From contig JBNRMV010000001.1 of NCBI GenBank assembly GCA_050309775.1, forward strand, positions 62,001 to 126,000: a stretch of 64,000 bases of DNA. Direction: 5' to 3'. The notes under the pieces were generated by a model. It had not been told where the DNA came from. It did no database searches and saw nothing but the letters and a program-made list of their open reading frames with translations. Positions 1 to 8,528 of this stretch are shown one piece after another (within the stretch, counting starts at the first letter, position 1; the number at the start of each line of letters is the position of its first letter). The position numbers and the translations under genes were made by a program. The stretch comes from DTU072 sp050309775 (lineage in GTDB: Bacteria; Bacillota; Clostridia; Christensenellales; DTU072).

Positions 1-1
1 A

Positions 2-724
2 TTGGTCGGCGGCGTGCATGCCAGAGAGTATATCACCTCTTACTTGTTGTTTGAACTGATGAAGAATTATCAAGGCGAACTCCGCATTGACTGTGTGCCG
101 ATTCTCAACATAGACGGAGTGCTTCTGTCAAGAATGGGAAGAAAACTCTTTCCGTCAAAACACGGGGCATATAGAGAACTGTTGGAGATGAACGGCGGCA
201 AGGATTTCTCTATGTGGAAGGCCAACATCAGAGGCGTTGACATCAACACAAACTTTGACGCCGAGTGGGGCAGCGGATTGCTGAATATCAGAGAGCCGGG
301 CGCCGAAAACTATATCGGACCCTTTGCCGAAAGCGAGAACGAAACAAGAGCCGTCATTGACAGGCTGAGCCATGGGTACGATATGGTGGTGGCTTACCAC
401 TCAAAAGGCGAGGAGATATATTACGGTTTCGGGGAGGACTTGTCGCATAAAGAGCAGGCACTAAGAGTAGCAGATTTTTTGGGATATCAGCTAAAAACCA
501 GCGCAGGCTCTGCCGGAGGGCTGAAAGACTATTGCGTACTAAAAGGCATATTCGCTTTGACAATAGAGGTGGGAGAGGATAGATTTTCTCACCCTTACCC
601 AATGAAGGAACTGCCTAAGTTAATAAAGAAACACACAGGAAGTTTGGAATTATTTAATTCCATAGGAGCGCAAATTGCAGGAAGAATTTATGATACAGGC
701 GCTGGCAGAGGCGCAGAAAGCTGA
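2..724 (+). CDS. M14-family zinc carboxypeptidase, 5' truncated by window edge
   Basis: The C-terminal 240 residues of a zinc peptidase of the M14 (carboxypeptidase A-like) family; the start lies outside the window. The HxxE zinc pair is visible as H6/E9 in GVHAREY, the third ligand as H133 in AYHSKGEE, and the general-base glutamate as E189 in LTIEVGED. Bacterial members with this short architecture usually cut gamma-D-glutamyl-diaminopimelate bonds of peptidoglycan peptides, so murein recycling is the likely role; this is inferred from family. The family's NRNF substrate motif reads NTNF (82-85), so the arginine that contacts the substrate carboxylate is absent, which argues for an unusual substrate. 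The reading frame runs 50 bases into tadA, suggesting translational coupling. Confidence 0.85.
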   Translation: MVGGVHAREYITSYLLFELMKNYQGELRIDCVPILNIDGVLLSRMGRKLFPSKHGAYRELLEMNGGKDFSMWKANIRGVDINTNFDAEWGSGLLNIREPGAENYIGPFAESENETRAVIDRLSHGYDMVVAYHSKGEEIYYGFGEDLSHKEQALRVADFLGYQLKTSAGSAGGLKDYCVLKGIFALTIEVGEDRFSHPYPMKELPKLIKKHTGSLELFNSIGAQIAGRIYDTGAGRGAES

Positions 725-1130
725 GCAAGCTGAGGAGATACCCATAGGCGCGGTTGTCGTAAAAGACGGAGAAGTGCTTGCGCGCGCCCACAACAGAAAG
801 GAACGGGACAAAAACTCTCTTATGCATGCCGAAATCATAGCCATGAACGCCGCATGCGAAAAACTTGACTCAAAGTACCTTGACGGCTGCGACCTTTATG
901 TAACTTTGGAGCCTTGCGCAATGTGCGCCGGAGCGCTGATAAACTACCGTGTCAGCAGGCTGTTTTTTGGAGCATGGGAACCAAAAACAGGGTGCTGCGG
1001 TTCATTATACAATTTACCCATTGACAAGAGATTTAACCACAGAGTAGAAGTCATTGGCGGTATTATGGAGGAAGAATGCGCATCAATCTTAAAAGATTTT
1101 TTTGCAAAGCGGAGAAAAAAAGAGTGCTGA
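675..1130 (+). CDS. tadA: tRNA-specific adenosine deaminase TadA
   Basis: Deaminates A34 to inosine in tRNA-Arg(ACG). The cytidine-deaminase fold is clear: zinc ligand and catalytic glutamate in HAE (H51, E53) and PCxxC at P80-C84 (PCAMC). Length (151 aa) is normal. I chose the TTG start because AGGAG sits six bases upstream and because the resulting N-terminus (MQEEFMIQALAEA) has the same offset as known TadA proteins; an ATG at 690 with AGGA before it is the alternative. The gene overlaps the upstream peptidase and is itself overlapped by pth, so it belongs to a coupled peptidase-tadA-pth-mfd unit. Confidence 0.93.
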   Translation: MQEEFMIQALAEAQKAEQAEEIPIGAVVVKDGEVLARAHNRKERDKNSLMHAEIIAMNAACEKLDSKYLDGCDLYVTLEPCAMCAGALINYRVSRLFFGAWEPKTGCCGSLYNLPIDKRFNHRVEVIGGIMEEECASILKDFFAKRRKKEC

Positions 1131-1699
1131 TTGTCGTAGGATTGGGCAATCCCGGAGAGGATTATAAAAACACCTATCACAATATGGGATATATGGCGGT
1201 TGATACGCTGGCGGACAAGCTGTCGCTGAAGTGCAAACGGGCGGAATGTTCTGCGCTGACCGCAAGCGGCAATCAAGGCGGAGTCAGGATAGTGCTGGCA
1301 AAGCCTGTTACATATATGAATGTCAGCGGACAAGCCGTAAAAAGTCTGTTGACAAAACATAAAGCAACGGCGAATGATTTGATTGTCATTTATGACGACA
1401 TAGATTTGCCGAGGTTTTGCTTGCGAGCAAGGAGCGGCGGCAGCGGCGGCACGCATAACGGCATGAAAAACATAATTGAAGTGCTTGGAGAAACACAATT
1501 CAAGCGCATTCGCATAGGCGTAGGCAGAGGGAACGGCGAATTGAGAGATTATGTGCTGAGCGCCATAAAAAAAGAGGACAAAAAGAGTTTTCAACAATGT
1601 TTTGATAGGGTGGCGGAGGTTGTATTGGGATACGCCTCTCATGGCGATTTTGACAGGCTTATGAGAGAACTCAACACCAAGGAAGACAATGAAGTTTAA
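1076..1699 (+). CDS. pth: peptidyl-tRNA hydrolase
   Basis: Recycles peptidyl-tRNA released by drop-off. The family signature GLGNPGEDY is followed by the catalytic histidine (H35 in NTYHNMG), the YDDIDLP aspartate and GGSGGTHNGMKN. From the ATG at 1076 the protein has about 16 extra residues before the first beta strand; a GTG at 1124 with GGAG nine bases upstream would give the family's usual length, so the start is open. The ATG has GGAGG only four bases away, which is tight. Overlaps tadA at the 5' end and mfd at the 3' end, the common pth-mfd arrangement in Bacillota. Confidence 0.93.
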   Translation: MRINLKRFFCKAEKKRVLIVVGLGNPGEDYKNTYHNMGYMAVDTLADKLSLKCKRAECSALTASGNQGGVRIVLAKPVTYMNVSGQAVKSLLTKHKATANDLIVIYDDIDLPRFCLRARSGGSGGTHNGMKNIIEVLGETQFKRIRIGVGRGNGELRDYVLSAIKKEDKKSFQQCFDRVAEVVLGYASHGDFDRLMRELNTKEDNEV

Positions 1700-4600
1700 T
1701 GAGTATTTTACTTTACCAAAAATTGGCGGACAACTAGCCGAAATAAAAAAAGCCATCGACAACAACCGTTCGACGGTGGTTTTTTATGCCGTAGAAAACT
1801 GCAGATATCACATAGCGTCGGCGCTGGAGCGGTTTTTTCTTTATGTAGTACCCGACAGATTGGCGGCTCGCAGAGCAAAGACTTTGTTGTCGGCGTACAC
1901 AGGACAGGACATACCCATAATTTTTGAAAGAGATGACACGCTGATAAACAGCCAAAGCGTGGCGGCTTATTCGCTGGGCGAAAGGCTCAAGACGCTGACG
2001 GACATAACTTTGGGCAAGGCGCGCGGCGCAATAATATCAGCCGAAGGACTGCTACAATATTATCCCAAAAAAACTGCGCTGGAAGCCACAATAAGGAATT
2101 ATAAAGTCGGCGATACGCTTGACCCTTTGGATTTTGTAGAATATCTTGTGTCTATCGGCTACAAAAGAGCCGAAAGAGCCGATGAGCGGGGCAGTTTTTC
2201 ATTGCGCGGCGATGTCATAAATCTTTATCAATATGACAATGAGATGCCGTACAGAATAGAACTTTTTGACAATGTGATAGAAAGCATAAAACACTATGAC
2301 AACGAAACGCTGTCGGTTACCGAAAAGATTCAACAGTTGCGCATTATTGCCGCAAGCGACATTCTGATAGACCAAAACGCCATAAAAAGTATCCTTAACA
2401 CCATAGACGCACAAAGAAAGTCCGCCGGACTAAAACTTTCCGAAATACTTGGCGAAACAAAAGAAAAGTTTTTGAACCACCCGTCAAACCCGGCGCTGAC
2501 TTGGCTTATCCCATTTATGACTCAGCATTTTTGCGGCATACATGAGTATCTGCCCGAGGACGCCGTCATTGTGTTTGACGACTTGCGCAGCATCGACGAC
2601 AAATTGAAACTTGTTCAGAACGCGCATTCCGTCAGGGTAAAGAGCTTTATTGAAAACGGAGAGGCAAGCCCCCTTCATGCAAACGCCATTTTCAATTCGG
2701 CAGAGGTTTATGCCGCCATAAAAGACCGTTTGAAATTGGGCTTTATGACCATCACTTCAAGCAACCCAATCTTTGAACCGCGCGAGATTTTCAGCATAAA
2801 AAGTCAGGCGCTGCCGAGATATTATAACAACTTTTCGCAGCTTGTTGACGACATAAAAGGTTATGTCAACAACGATGCCAAGGTTTTTATTTATTGCAAA
2901 AGCTACAACTTTGAAGCCTTTTTGAAAAATCTGCGGGACAACTTTATCGGCGCAAAGAGATTTGAATACGGACAAGAGGAAGGCGAAGTAAATGTCATAG
3001 AAGGCTATTTGCCTGCGGGATTTGCTTATAATGCCGAAAAGATAATCATAATCGGCAATGATGACATTGAACGCAAACGAGAGTCGGCAAAGACGCGCAA
3101 GCGCAGCGATTTTGTGCTGCCCGAAAAGGGCGACTATGTCGTTCACGAAAAACACGGAATTGGTATCTCAGAGGGTATGATGAGCGTCAAAACCTTGGAC
3201 GGATACAAAGATTTTTATGTCGTGCTGTACCGTGACGGCGACAGGCTTTATTTGCCGGCGGCTCAGCTAGATACGCTGGAAAAATACAGCGGAGGCGAAA
3301 AACCTTCGTTGCACAGGCTGGGCGGAGCAGAGTTTGCAAAGGTCAAGAAAAGGGCAAGGGAATCCATAAAAAAGATGACCATAGACCTTATCAAGATTTA
3401 TGAGCGCCGCCAAAACATGAAAGGGCATAAATATCAGCCCGATACGGTTTGGCAAAAAGAGTTGGAGGACAGTTTTGAGTTTGAAGAAACAGAGGATCAA
3501 ATTGTTGCCACCAACGAAATAAAACAGGACATGGAGCAAGGCAAGATTATGGACAGGTTGCTTTGCGGCGATGTAGGCTATGGCAAAACGGAGGTAGCAA
3601 TTCGCGCTGTTTTCAAAACCGTCATAGAGGGCAAACAAGCGGCGATTTTGGCGCCGACAACAATTCTGGCGCAGCAGCACTTCAACACGCTTTCGGCAAG
3701 GTTTAATGCGTTCAAGTTAAAAATTGCTCAACTTTCCCGTTTTGTGCCCAACAAGAAAATAAAAGAAAACCTTGAAAAAATAAAGTCAGGAGAAATAAAT
3801 GTCATAGTCGGAACGCACAGAATGCTGAGCGCAGATGTAGTTTTTTCCGACCTTGGACTTTTGGTGCTGGACGAAGAGCAGCGCTTTGGAGTAGAGCATA
3901 AGGAAAAAATAAAAACGCTGCGCGCAAATGTCAATGTGCTGAGTATGACGGCGACGCCTATTCCCCGTACGCTGCATATGTCGTTGTCGGGGATACGGGA
4001 CATATCCATGTTGGAAACACCGCCAGGCAACAGAATACCCATAGAAACATATGTCACAGAATACAGCGACAACCTGCTTATGGACGCCGTGCGGCGCGAG
4101 ATGGCGCGCGACGGACAAGTTTTTATACTCTACAACAAGGTGTCCACGATTGAGGCCTTTTATAAACATGTAAAAAATCTTGTTGGGGACATTCCGACTA
4201 TTTATGCGCATGGGCAAATGACGGACAGAGAACTTGAATTGCGCATACGCAGATTTTATGAGCGTGAAGCATCGATAATGATATCGACTACAATAATAGA
4301 GAACGGCATAGATTTGCCGCTTGCAAATACGCTTATAGTCATTGATGCCGACACGCTGGGGCTTAGTCAGCTTTATCAGCTCCGCGGCAGAGTGGGCAGA
4401 AGCAATGTGCTGGCATACGCTTATTTTACCGTACGCGAAGGCAAGGTGCTTACCGAGAACGCCGCCAAAAGGCTGGAAGCGCTTATGGAATATACCGAGT
4501 TGGGCAGCGGTTTCAGAATTGCGCTGCGTGACCTGGACATAAGAGGCGCCGGCAATGTGCTTGGCAGAGAGCAGTCCGGACAGATGGAAAAGATAGGATA

Positions 4601-5111
4601 TGATATGTACTGCCGCATGATAAAAGAAGTCATAGACGAGGCGGCGGGCAAAAAGACTGTGGAAAAGAGAGAAATAGAACTCAATATCGAGGGCGACAGC
4701 TCCTTGCCTGAAGATTATATTGTGTCGATGAGAGAGCGCACAAAATTCTACAAGCGCGTATCTGCGCTGCAAAGCGCCGCCGAAGGCAGGCAGTATATAA
4801 AGGAACTTACCGAAAGTTACAAAAAGCCGCCGGAATCCGTAATCAATATTATTGTGACGGGCATAATAAAAAATCTTGCGCAATGCCTTTGTATCCGTAA
4901 ATTAGTTATAAACAAAGAGGGCAGCGGCTTGTTCTTTTATGACGACAGTTGTTTGCAAAATCCCGCTGTCATAGACGCCGTAAGCAGCATGCAGCGGTTT
5001 GCAGTGCTGTCGCCGACAAGTCCGCCGGCAGTAGTTTTTAAGCATAAAGGCTTGAACCACAACGCAAGAATAAAACTAGTGCTGGACTTTTTGACGAAGG
5101 CATCGCGATAG
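1689..5111 (+). CDS. mfd: transcription-repair coupling factor Mfd
   Basis: Removes RNA polymerase stalled at lesions and recruits UvrA. Full length (1140 aa). The UvrB-like N-terminal region is followed by a CarD-like RNA polymerase interaction domain (about 476-545, beginning GDYVVHEKHGIG), then the RecG-like translocase: Walker A GDVGYGKTE near 624, DEEQ box near 727, TATPIPRTL, the GRVGRSN motif VI near 900 and the translocation-in-RecG loop LRDLDIRGAGNVLG near 947, then the C-terminal TRCF domain. It starts 11 bases inside pth. The downstream gene has its own promoter. Confidence 0.97.
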   Translation: MKFNEYFTLPKIGGQLAEIKKAIDNNRSTVVFYAVENCRYHIASALERFFLYVVPDRLAARRAKTLLSAYTGQDIPIIFERDDTLINSQSVAAYSLGERLKTLTDITLGKARGAIISAEGLLQYYPKKTALEATIRNYKVGDTLDPLDFVEYLVSIGYKRAERADERGSFSLRGDVINLYQYDNEMPYRIELFDNVIESIKHYDNETLSVTEKIQQLRIIAASDILIDQNAIKSILNTIDAQRKSAGLKLSEILGETKEKFLNHPSNPALTWLIPFMTQHFCGIHEYLPEDAVIVFDDLRSIDDKLKLVQNAHSVRVKSFIENGEASPLHANAIFNSAEVYAAIKDRLKLGFMTITSSNPIFEPREIFSIKSQALPRYYNNFSQLVDDIKGYVNNDAKVFIYCKSYNFEAFLKNLRDNFIGAKRFEYGQEEGEVNVIEGYLPAGFAYNAEKIIIIGNDDIERKRESAKTRKRSDFVLPEKGDYVVHEKHGIGISEGMMSVKTLDGYKDFYVVLYRDGDRLYLPAAQLDTLEKYSGGEKPSLHRLGGAEFAKVKKRARESIKKMTIDLIKIYERRQNMKGHKYQPDTVWQKELEDSFEFEETEDQIVATNEIKQDMEQGKIMDRLLCGDVGYGKTEVAIRAVFKTVIEGKQAAILAPTTILAQQHFNTLSARFNAFKLKIAQLSRFVPNKKIKENLEKIKSGEINVIVGTHRMLSADVVFSDLGLLVLDEEQRFGVEHKEKIKTLRANVNVLSMTATPIPRTLHMSLSGIRDISMLETPPGNRIPIETYVTEYSDNLLMDAVRREMARDGQVFILYNKVSTIEAFYKHVKNLVGDIPTIYAHGQMTDRELELRIRRFYEREASIMISTTIIENGIDLPLANTLIVIDADTLGLSQLYQLRGRVGRSNVLAYAYFTVREGKVLTENAAKRLEALMEYTELGSGFRIALRDLDIRGAGNVLGREQSGQMEKIGYDMYCRMIKEVIDEAAGKKTVEKREIELNIEGDSSLPEDYIVSMRERTKFYKRVSALQSAAEGRQYIKELTESYKKPPESVINIIVTGIIKNLAQCLCIRKLVINKEGSGLFFYDDSCLQNPAVIDAVSSMQRFAVLSPTSPPAVVFKHKGLNHNARIKLVLDFLTKASR

Positions 5112-5152
5112 GGATATGCGGTTTTATAGATATTTAAGTATGGTGAAAACTC

Positions 5153-5181
5153 TTGTCTTATAAAATTATATATTGTATAAT
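5153..5181 (+). promoter_or_regulatory. sigma-A type promoter of the foldase lipoprotein gene
   Basis: TTGTCT at 5153-5158 and TATAAT at 5176-5181 with a 17-base spacer, about 40 bases before the start codon of the next gene and with a strong AAAGGAG site between. Confidence 0.75.
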
Positions 5182-5220
5182 AAGTGATACGAAATTCCCC
5201 TTTTTGAGAAAGGAGCCTAT

Positions 5221-7374
5221 ATGAAAAAGAAAATATTTGCTGTTATTTTGCTGGTGGCGCTGTTTACAACGATATTCAGCGGCTGCACTTTCATAAAAGA
5301 AAACAAAGAAAGAGCCGCCAATGAGATACTTGCGACCATAACTTCCGACGGCATATCCCTCACCGTGACCCGCAATGAGTTCCTTGCGTATGCCAATTAT
5401 ATGCTGAACCAGTATTCACAGTACAACTACACGCCGAACCTGAACGAGCTTCTTCCCGAGATACTTGATTATATGATTAACCAAAAATATCTCATAATAA
5501 AAGGCATTGTTTATTTGAACAGCCTTCCCCACAGAAAAGAAGTTACCGCCGCAAAGCATCTTGGCATAAGCGCAAATACGCCCGAGGGCACGCTGACCGT
5601 TGCTGAAAGATACGCCGCCATAAAGACCGTAAACGAGACTTTCGAGAACGAAATTGACGGCTATGTAAAAGAATACGAAACCGAACAAAGGAACATGAGC
5701 ATCTCCGTCAAGAAAGAGGAGCTTGCCGTGTTCGCCAAAGGTGGCTACACCGTTGACGAAGTAAAAATAAAAGCAGGCTCTTTCAAGGAACAATATCTGA
5801 AAGATGAAGAATTGGACGAGTCCAAGGTCTTTATTGAAATACTTCTGTCAAAAGGCGATGACCAACAGACCGTTACCATGCCGGTGAACTCAACCATGTA
5901 TGATGAAGATAAGCCGTTCAGTACGGAAATTACTGCCGAGGAGCAGACCTCAAAAGTTGTCAAAAAGAGCGTTGTTCTGGTATATGAAGAACCGTACATT
6001 GACAAAGACGGCGAAACTGCTTATCTTCCGCACAAAACCCAACCTTTTGAGTACACTGTCGTTACTCCGAGAGGTACGGAACCAAAAGATGAAGAAGAAA
6101 ATAAATTGGAAGGCGATGTCAAAGACAGATACAAGAGCGACAATGAAATTGCCGCCGAGAACAAAGCCGCGCTTTTTGACTACAATGTATCAACAACTGC
6201 TGCGCTGAAAGAAGCCTATCGCCAGTTCCGTCAGGCAAAAAAGAACATGCTAATAAATTTTGACACCGACGGTTTGGCATACTATTACCGCAATCAATAC
6301 GAAAGCGCCGTTCTTTCCGCCGTAAGACATGAGATTAAAAGAGCCGTGGACACCTCAGCAATCACCGAGGAAGTCATAAACAACGAATACGCATTACTGG
6401 TGGCAAGGCAGAAAGAAGAATATGACATTCTTGAAACCGATGCAGCAAGAGTAGCCAAGTTTGCAAAAAGCATAGTAGACGGCACAATGAAACTGGACAG
6501 CACTTATTATATCCCTGTCGATGCCATAGTCGCCGAAGGCTATGAATTGTCAGAATTTTTTGCCATAGCCCATGTGCTGTTCAAATTTGACAAAGCGCAA
6601 ACCGACTTCATAGATAAAGACAAGGGCGACCGCACGGAAGAGGAACTCAAAGAGCTGCGTTATAGTGTGGCGCAAATTACCGTTACCAGCCGTTCAAACC
6701 CCGATTATGACCCCGAATACGAGTGCCCGTTGCACTCCCATAATGAGGGCGAATGCAATTATACCGGAGAGGGCATCTGCCCGGCGCTGGCATTCGACCC
6801 CGACCATTTGGAAGACAAACTCTTTGGAGATGGCGGTATTTATGAAGAAATGACAGCAGCTATCAAAGCCGCGGCAACTCCGGACGAAAAACTGCGCGTG
6901 TTCAAGGACTATATGACATTATACAACGATGACGGCGGCGCCATGACGGCGGCAGCCGGATATCTGATAACCCCGGAGGGCATTGCACACAGCTATGACG
7001 GCAACGATTTCCCGAGTTTGGGCAGAGAGTTGTATGCCAATTCACCGCAAGTCGGCAGCGCATTTTTGGGAGCCGGCGAAGACGCGTATCTTGGCTATGC
7101 ATTCACCAGTTATGGAATTCACCTTATGATGATAAGTTTCATACCTTTCGGCAACGATGAAGTGTCGGCGGAAGGCGTATTCAGCATTGACGCTCCTCTT
7201 GACATAAAAGGCAACACACATAGAGATGCCATTGAGAAGAAACTTATAGAAACACTTGAAAACAATGCATATACTCAGTTCACAAAAGCCAACGGCGCCG
7301 AGCAATCAAAAGCCGCCGCCCAAAAGGAAACCAAAAAGTTTGCCAAACTTTTGAAAGACCTGGGAGTTAAGTAA
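5221..7374 (+). CDS. large parvulin-like foldase lipoprotein (SurA/PrsA type)
   Basis: A 717-residue predicted lipoprotein: basic start, hydrophobic stretch and lipobox FSGC with the lipidated cysteine at C22. The N-terminal part (LTVTRNEFLAYANYML, then EILDYMINQKYLI) resembles SurA/PrsA chaperone domains, which matches the frequent mfd-foldase order in Clostridia. A PpiC-like rotamase can be traced from AHVLFKF (about 448) to GIHLMMIS (about 638), but it is roughly twice the usual size because of an insertion containing a Cys/His cluster, C-x2-H-x-H-x4-C-x7-C, near residue 502. Likely acts outside the membrane folding exported proteins; the isomerase activity is inferred. Ends at an intrinsic terminator. 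Confidence 0.7.
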   Translation: MKKKIFAVILLVALFTTIFSGCTFIKENKERAANEILATITSDGISLTVTRNEFLAYANYMLNQYSQYNYTPNLNELLPEILDYMINQKYLIIKGIVYLNSLPHRKEVTAAKHLGISANTPEGTLTVAERYAAIKTVNETFENEIDGYVKEYETEQRNMSISVKKEELAVFAKGGYTVDEVKIKAGSFKEQYLKDEELDESKVFIEILLSKGDDQQTVTMPVNSTMYDEDKPFSTEITAEEQTSKVVKKSVVLVYEEPYIDKDGETAYLPHKTQPFEYTVVTPRGTEPKDEEENKLEGDVKDRYKSDNEIAAENKAALFDYNVSTTAALKEAYRQFRQAKKNMLINFDTDGLAYYYRNQYESAVLSAVRHEIKRAVDTSAITEEVINNEYALLVARQKEEYDILETDAARVAKFAKSIVDGTMKLDSTYYIPVDAIVAEGYELSEFFAIAHVLFKFDKAQTDFIDKDKGDRTEEELKELRYSVAQITVTSRSNPDYDPEYECPLHSHNEGECNYTGEGICPALAFDPDHLEDKLFGDGGIYEEMTAAIKAAATPDEKLRVFKDYMTLYNDDGGAMTAAAGYLITPEGIAHSYDGNDFPSLGRELYANSPQVGSAFLGAGEDAYLGYAFTSYGIHLMMISFIPFGNDEVSAEGVFSIDAPLDIKGNTHRDAIEKKLIETLENNAYTQFTKANGAEQSKAAAQKETKKFAKLLKDLGVK

Positions 7375-7396
7375 GCAACAAAACATACAATAAACG

Positions 7397-7422
7397 AAAC
7401 CGCAGCAATGCGGTTTTTTTTG
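7397..7422 (+). terminator. intrinsic terminator after the foldase gene
   Basis: Perfect 8-bp stem AAACCGCA / TGCGGTTT with a GCAA tetraloop followed by a run of T, 20 bases after the stop codon. Confidence 0.9.
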
Positions 7423-7516
7423 TGCGGTAAATACCGGACCGATAAACAAAAAAAGGCTTGGCAAACGGCAAACGACTATACATTATAAACCACCAAACGG
7501 CGAATTGCCATACAAA

Positions 7517-7539
7517 AAACCCGCACAATAGGCGGGTTT
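7517..7539 (-). terminator. intrinsic terminator of the minus-strand lipoprotein gene
   Basis: Perfect 8-bp stem AAACCCGC / GCGGGTTT with a 7-base loop; read on the minus strand it is followed by a T run, and it lies just past the end of the minus-strand gene. It may act on both strands since the two genes converge. Confidence 0.8.
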
Positions 7540-7559
7540 AATAAATATCATATTTTATT

Positions 7560-8357
7560 TTATATTACAGAAATAGATTTTATCATATATGTTATGTTGC
7601 CTTCGACTATCTTGACGGGGATTTTGCTGGAGTCATTTATTGACCCTATGCTGCCGGGTATGGTGTGTTCGTCGCCGCCCGGAGTGAAATATACAATAAT
7701 AGATTTTCCCACAGGTGAGGCATTGCGGGTCAGCACTACTTTGTTGCAGTTTATTACTTTGTTTTCATCGGGGAAAGGCACGGAAATTTTTTCGGCGGCT
7801 TGTGAGGCTGCCGTAAGGCTTTGGATACCGCCACTGTGCGCGTCGGGAACACTTATAATAGTGTTAATGCCGCCGTCAAGATTTTGGCAGCGCAAATAGG
7901 TATACAATAAGTCGTTGTCAATGAACGGCGCTTTAACTTTTATTCTGTCTTTGAATTCTTCGCCATTCTGCTTCAGAGTATAATTGTAATACTTATTGTC
8001 ATAGCGTGCTGAAAGTTCATAATCCTTGTCGCCGGTGGTAACTTTCTTATAAGTGGCTAGCGGCGCAAAGTCGTTCAGAAGGCTTTTGATTTCGACCGAT
8101 TGTCCGTTTTCGGCATTTACATAGTTGACGGTCAAAATGCTGGTAGCTTTTTTGTATTCTGTGCCGGCTATGGTCTTGTCGGCAGGATTTCTTTCCAGGG
8201 TCGAGGTAAGTTCGCCCACGCTTTCTCCGTCCACAATGACATCATAGACAAGAATTTCTTTGTCGGCCCAGCTGGTGCCGGGGGGAGGCGGAGACGAACA
8301 AGCGGCAAAGCTGAACGCAACTACTAGCACTATAACAATAAATAATAACTTTTTCAT
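7560..8357 (-). CDS. hypothetical lipoprotein
   Basis: A 265-residue protein I do not recognise. It has a lipoprotein signal (MKKLLFIVIV..., cysteine C20 in SFAAC) followed by a short proline-rich linker, and no further transmembrane segment. The mature part is rich in beta-strand-like alternation and polar residues (for example GDKDYELSARYDNKYYNYTLKQ), consistent with an exported beta-sandwich; that is inference. It is a single-gene unit with its own promoter (TTGACT-17-TATAAT) and terminator, convergent with the foldase and divergent from addB. The start has GAGGAG five bases upstream. Confidence 0.8.
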   Translation of the reverse strand: MKKLLFIVIVLVVAFSFAACSSPPPPGTSWADKEILVYDVIVDGESVGELTSTLERNPADKTIAGTEYKKATSILTVNYVNAENGQSVEIKSLLNDFAPLATYKKVTTGDKDYELSARYDNKYYNYTLKQNGEEFKDRIKVKAPFIDNDLLYTYLRCQNLDGGINTIISVPDAHSGGIQSLTAASQAAEKISVPFPDENKVINCNKVVLTRNASPVGKSIIVYFTPGGDEHTIPGSIGSINDSSKIPVKIVEGNITYMIKSISVI

Positions 8358-8385
8358 AGCTCCTCAAAGGTAGATATTTTTTCTC

Positions 8386-8414
8386 ATTATAAGCCGACAA
8401 CACCTAAAAGTCAA
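8386..8414 (-). promoter_or_regulatory. sigma-A type promoter of the minus-strand lipoprotein
   Basis: On the minus strand TTGACT (8409-8414) and TATAAT (8386-8391) with a 17-base spacer, 28 bases before the start codon. Confidence 0.85.
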
Positions 8415-8493
8415 TTATTTTTGCCTACGCCGGAACATTTGCGTTATTGCCCGAAAATGGTAAATTATTCGGACATCTGTATTTTTGCCGCGC

Positions 8494-8525
8494 TTGTATT
8501 GAAGGAAAAATTGTGGTAGAATTTT
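8494..8525 (+). promoter_or_regulatory. promoter of addBA, predicted to give a leaderless mRNA
   Basis: TTGTAT (8494-8499), 17-base spacer, extended -10 TGG-TAGAAT (hexamer 8517-8522). The ATG of addB begins at 8529, exactly six bases after the -10 box, and no Shine-Dalgarno is present between them; transcription would start at or within a base of the start codon. Confidence 0.65.
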
Positions 8526-8528
8526 TTT

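Noticed and set aside
944..1765. 273-codon minus-strand frame across tadA, pth and mfd
   Set aside because: Spans three well-identified plus-strand genes and has shadow-type composition.
3786..4883. 365-codon open frame on the minus strand inside mfd
   Set aside because: It is a mirror of the mfd reading frame, lacks a ribosome site, and its translation has no recognisable domain; mfd is certain.
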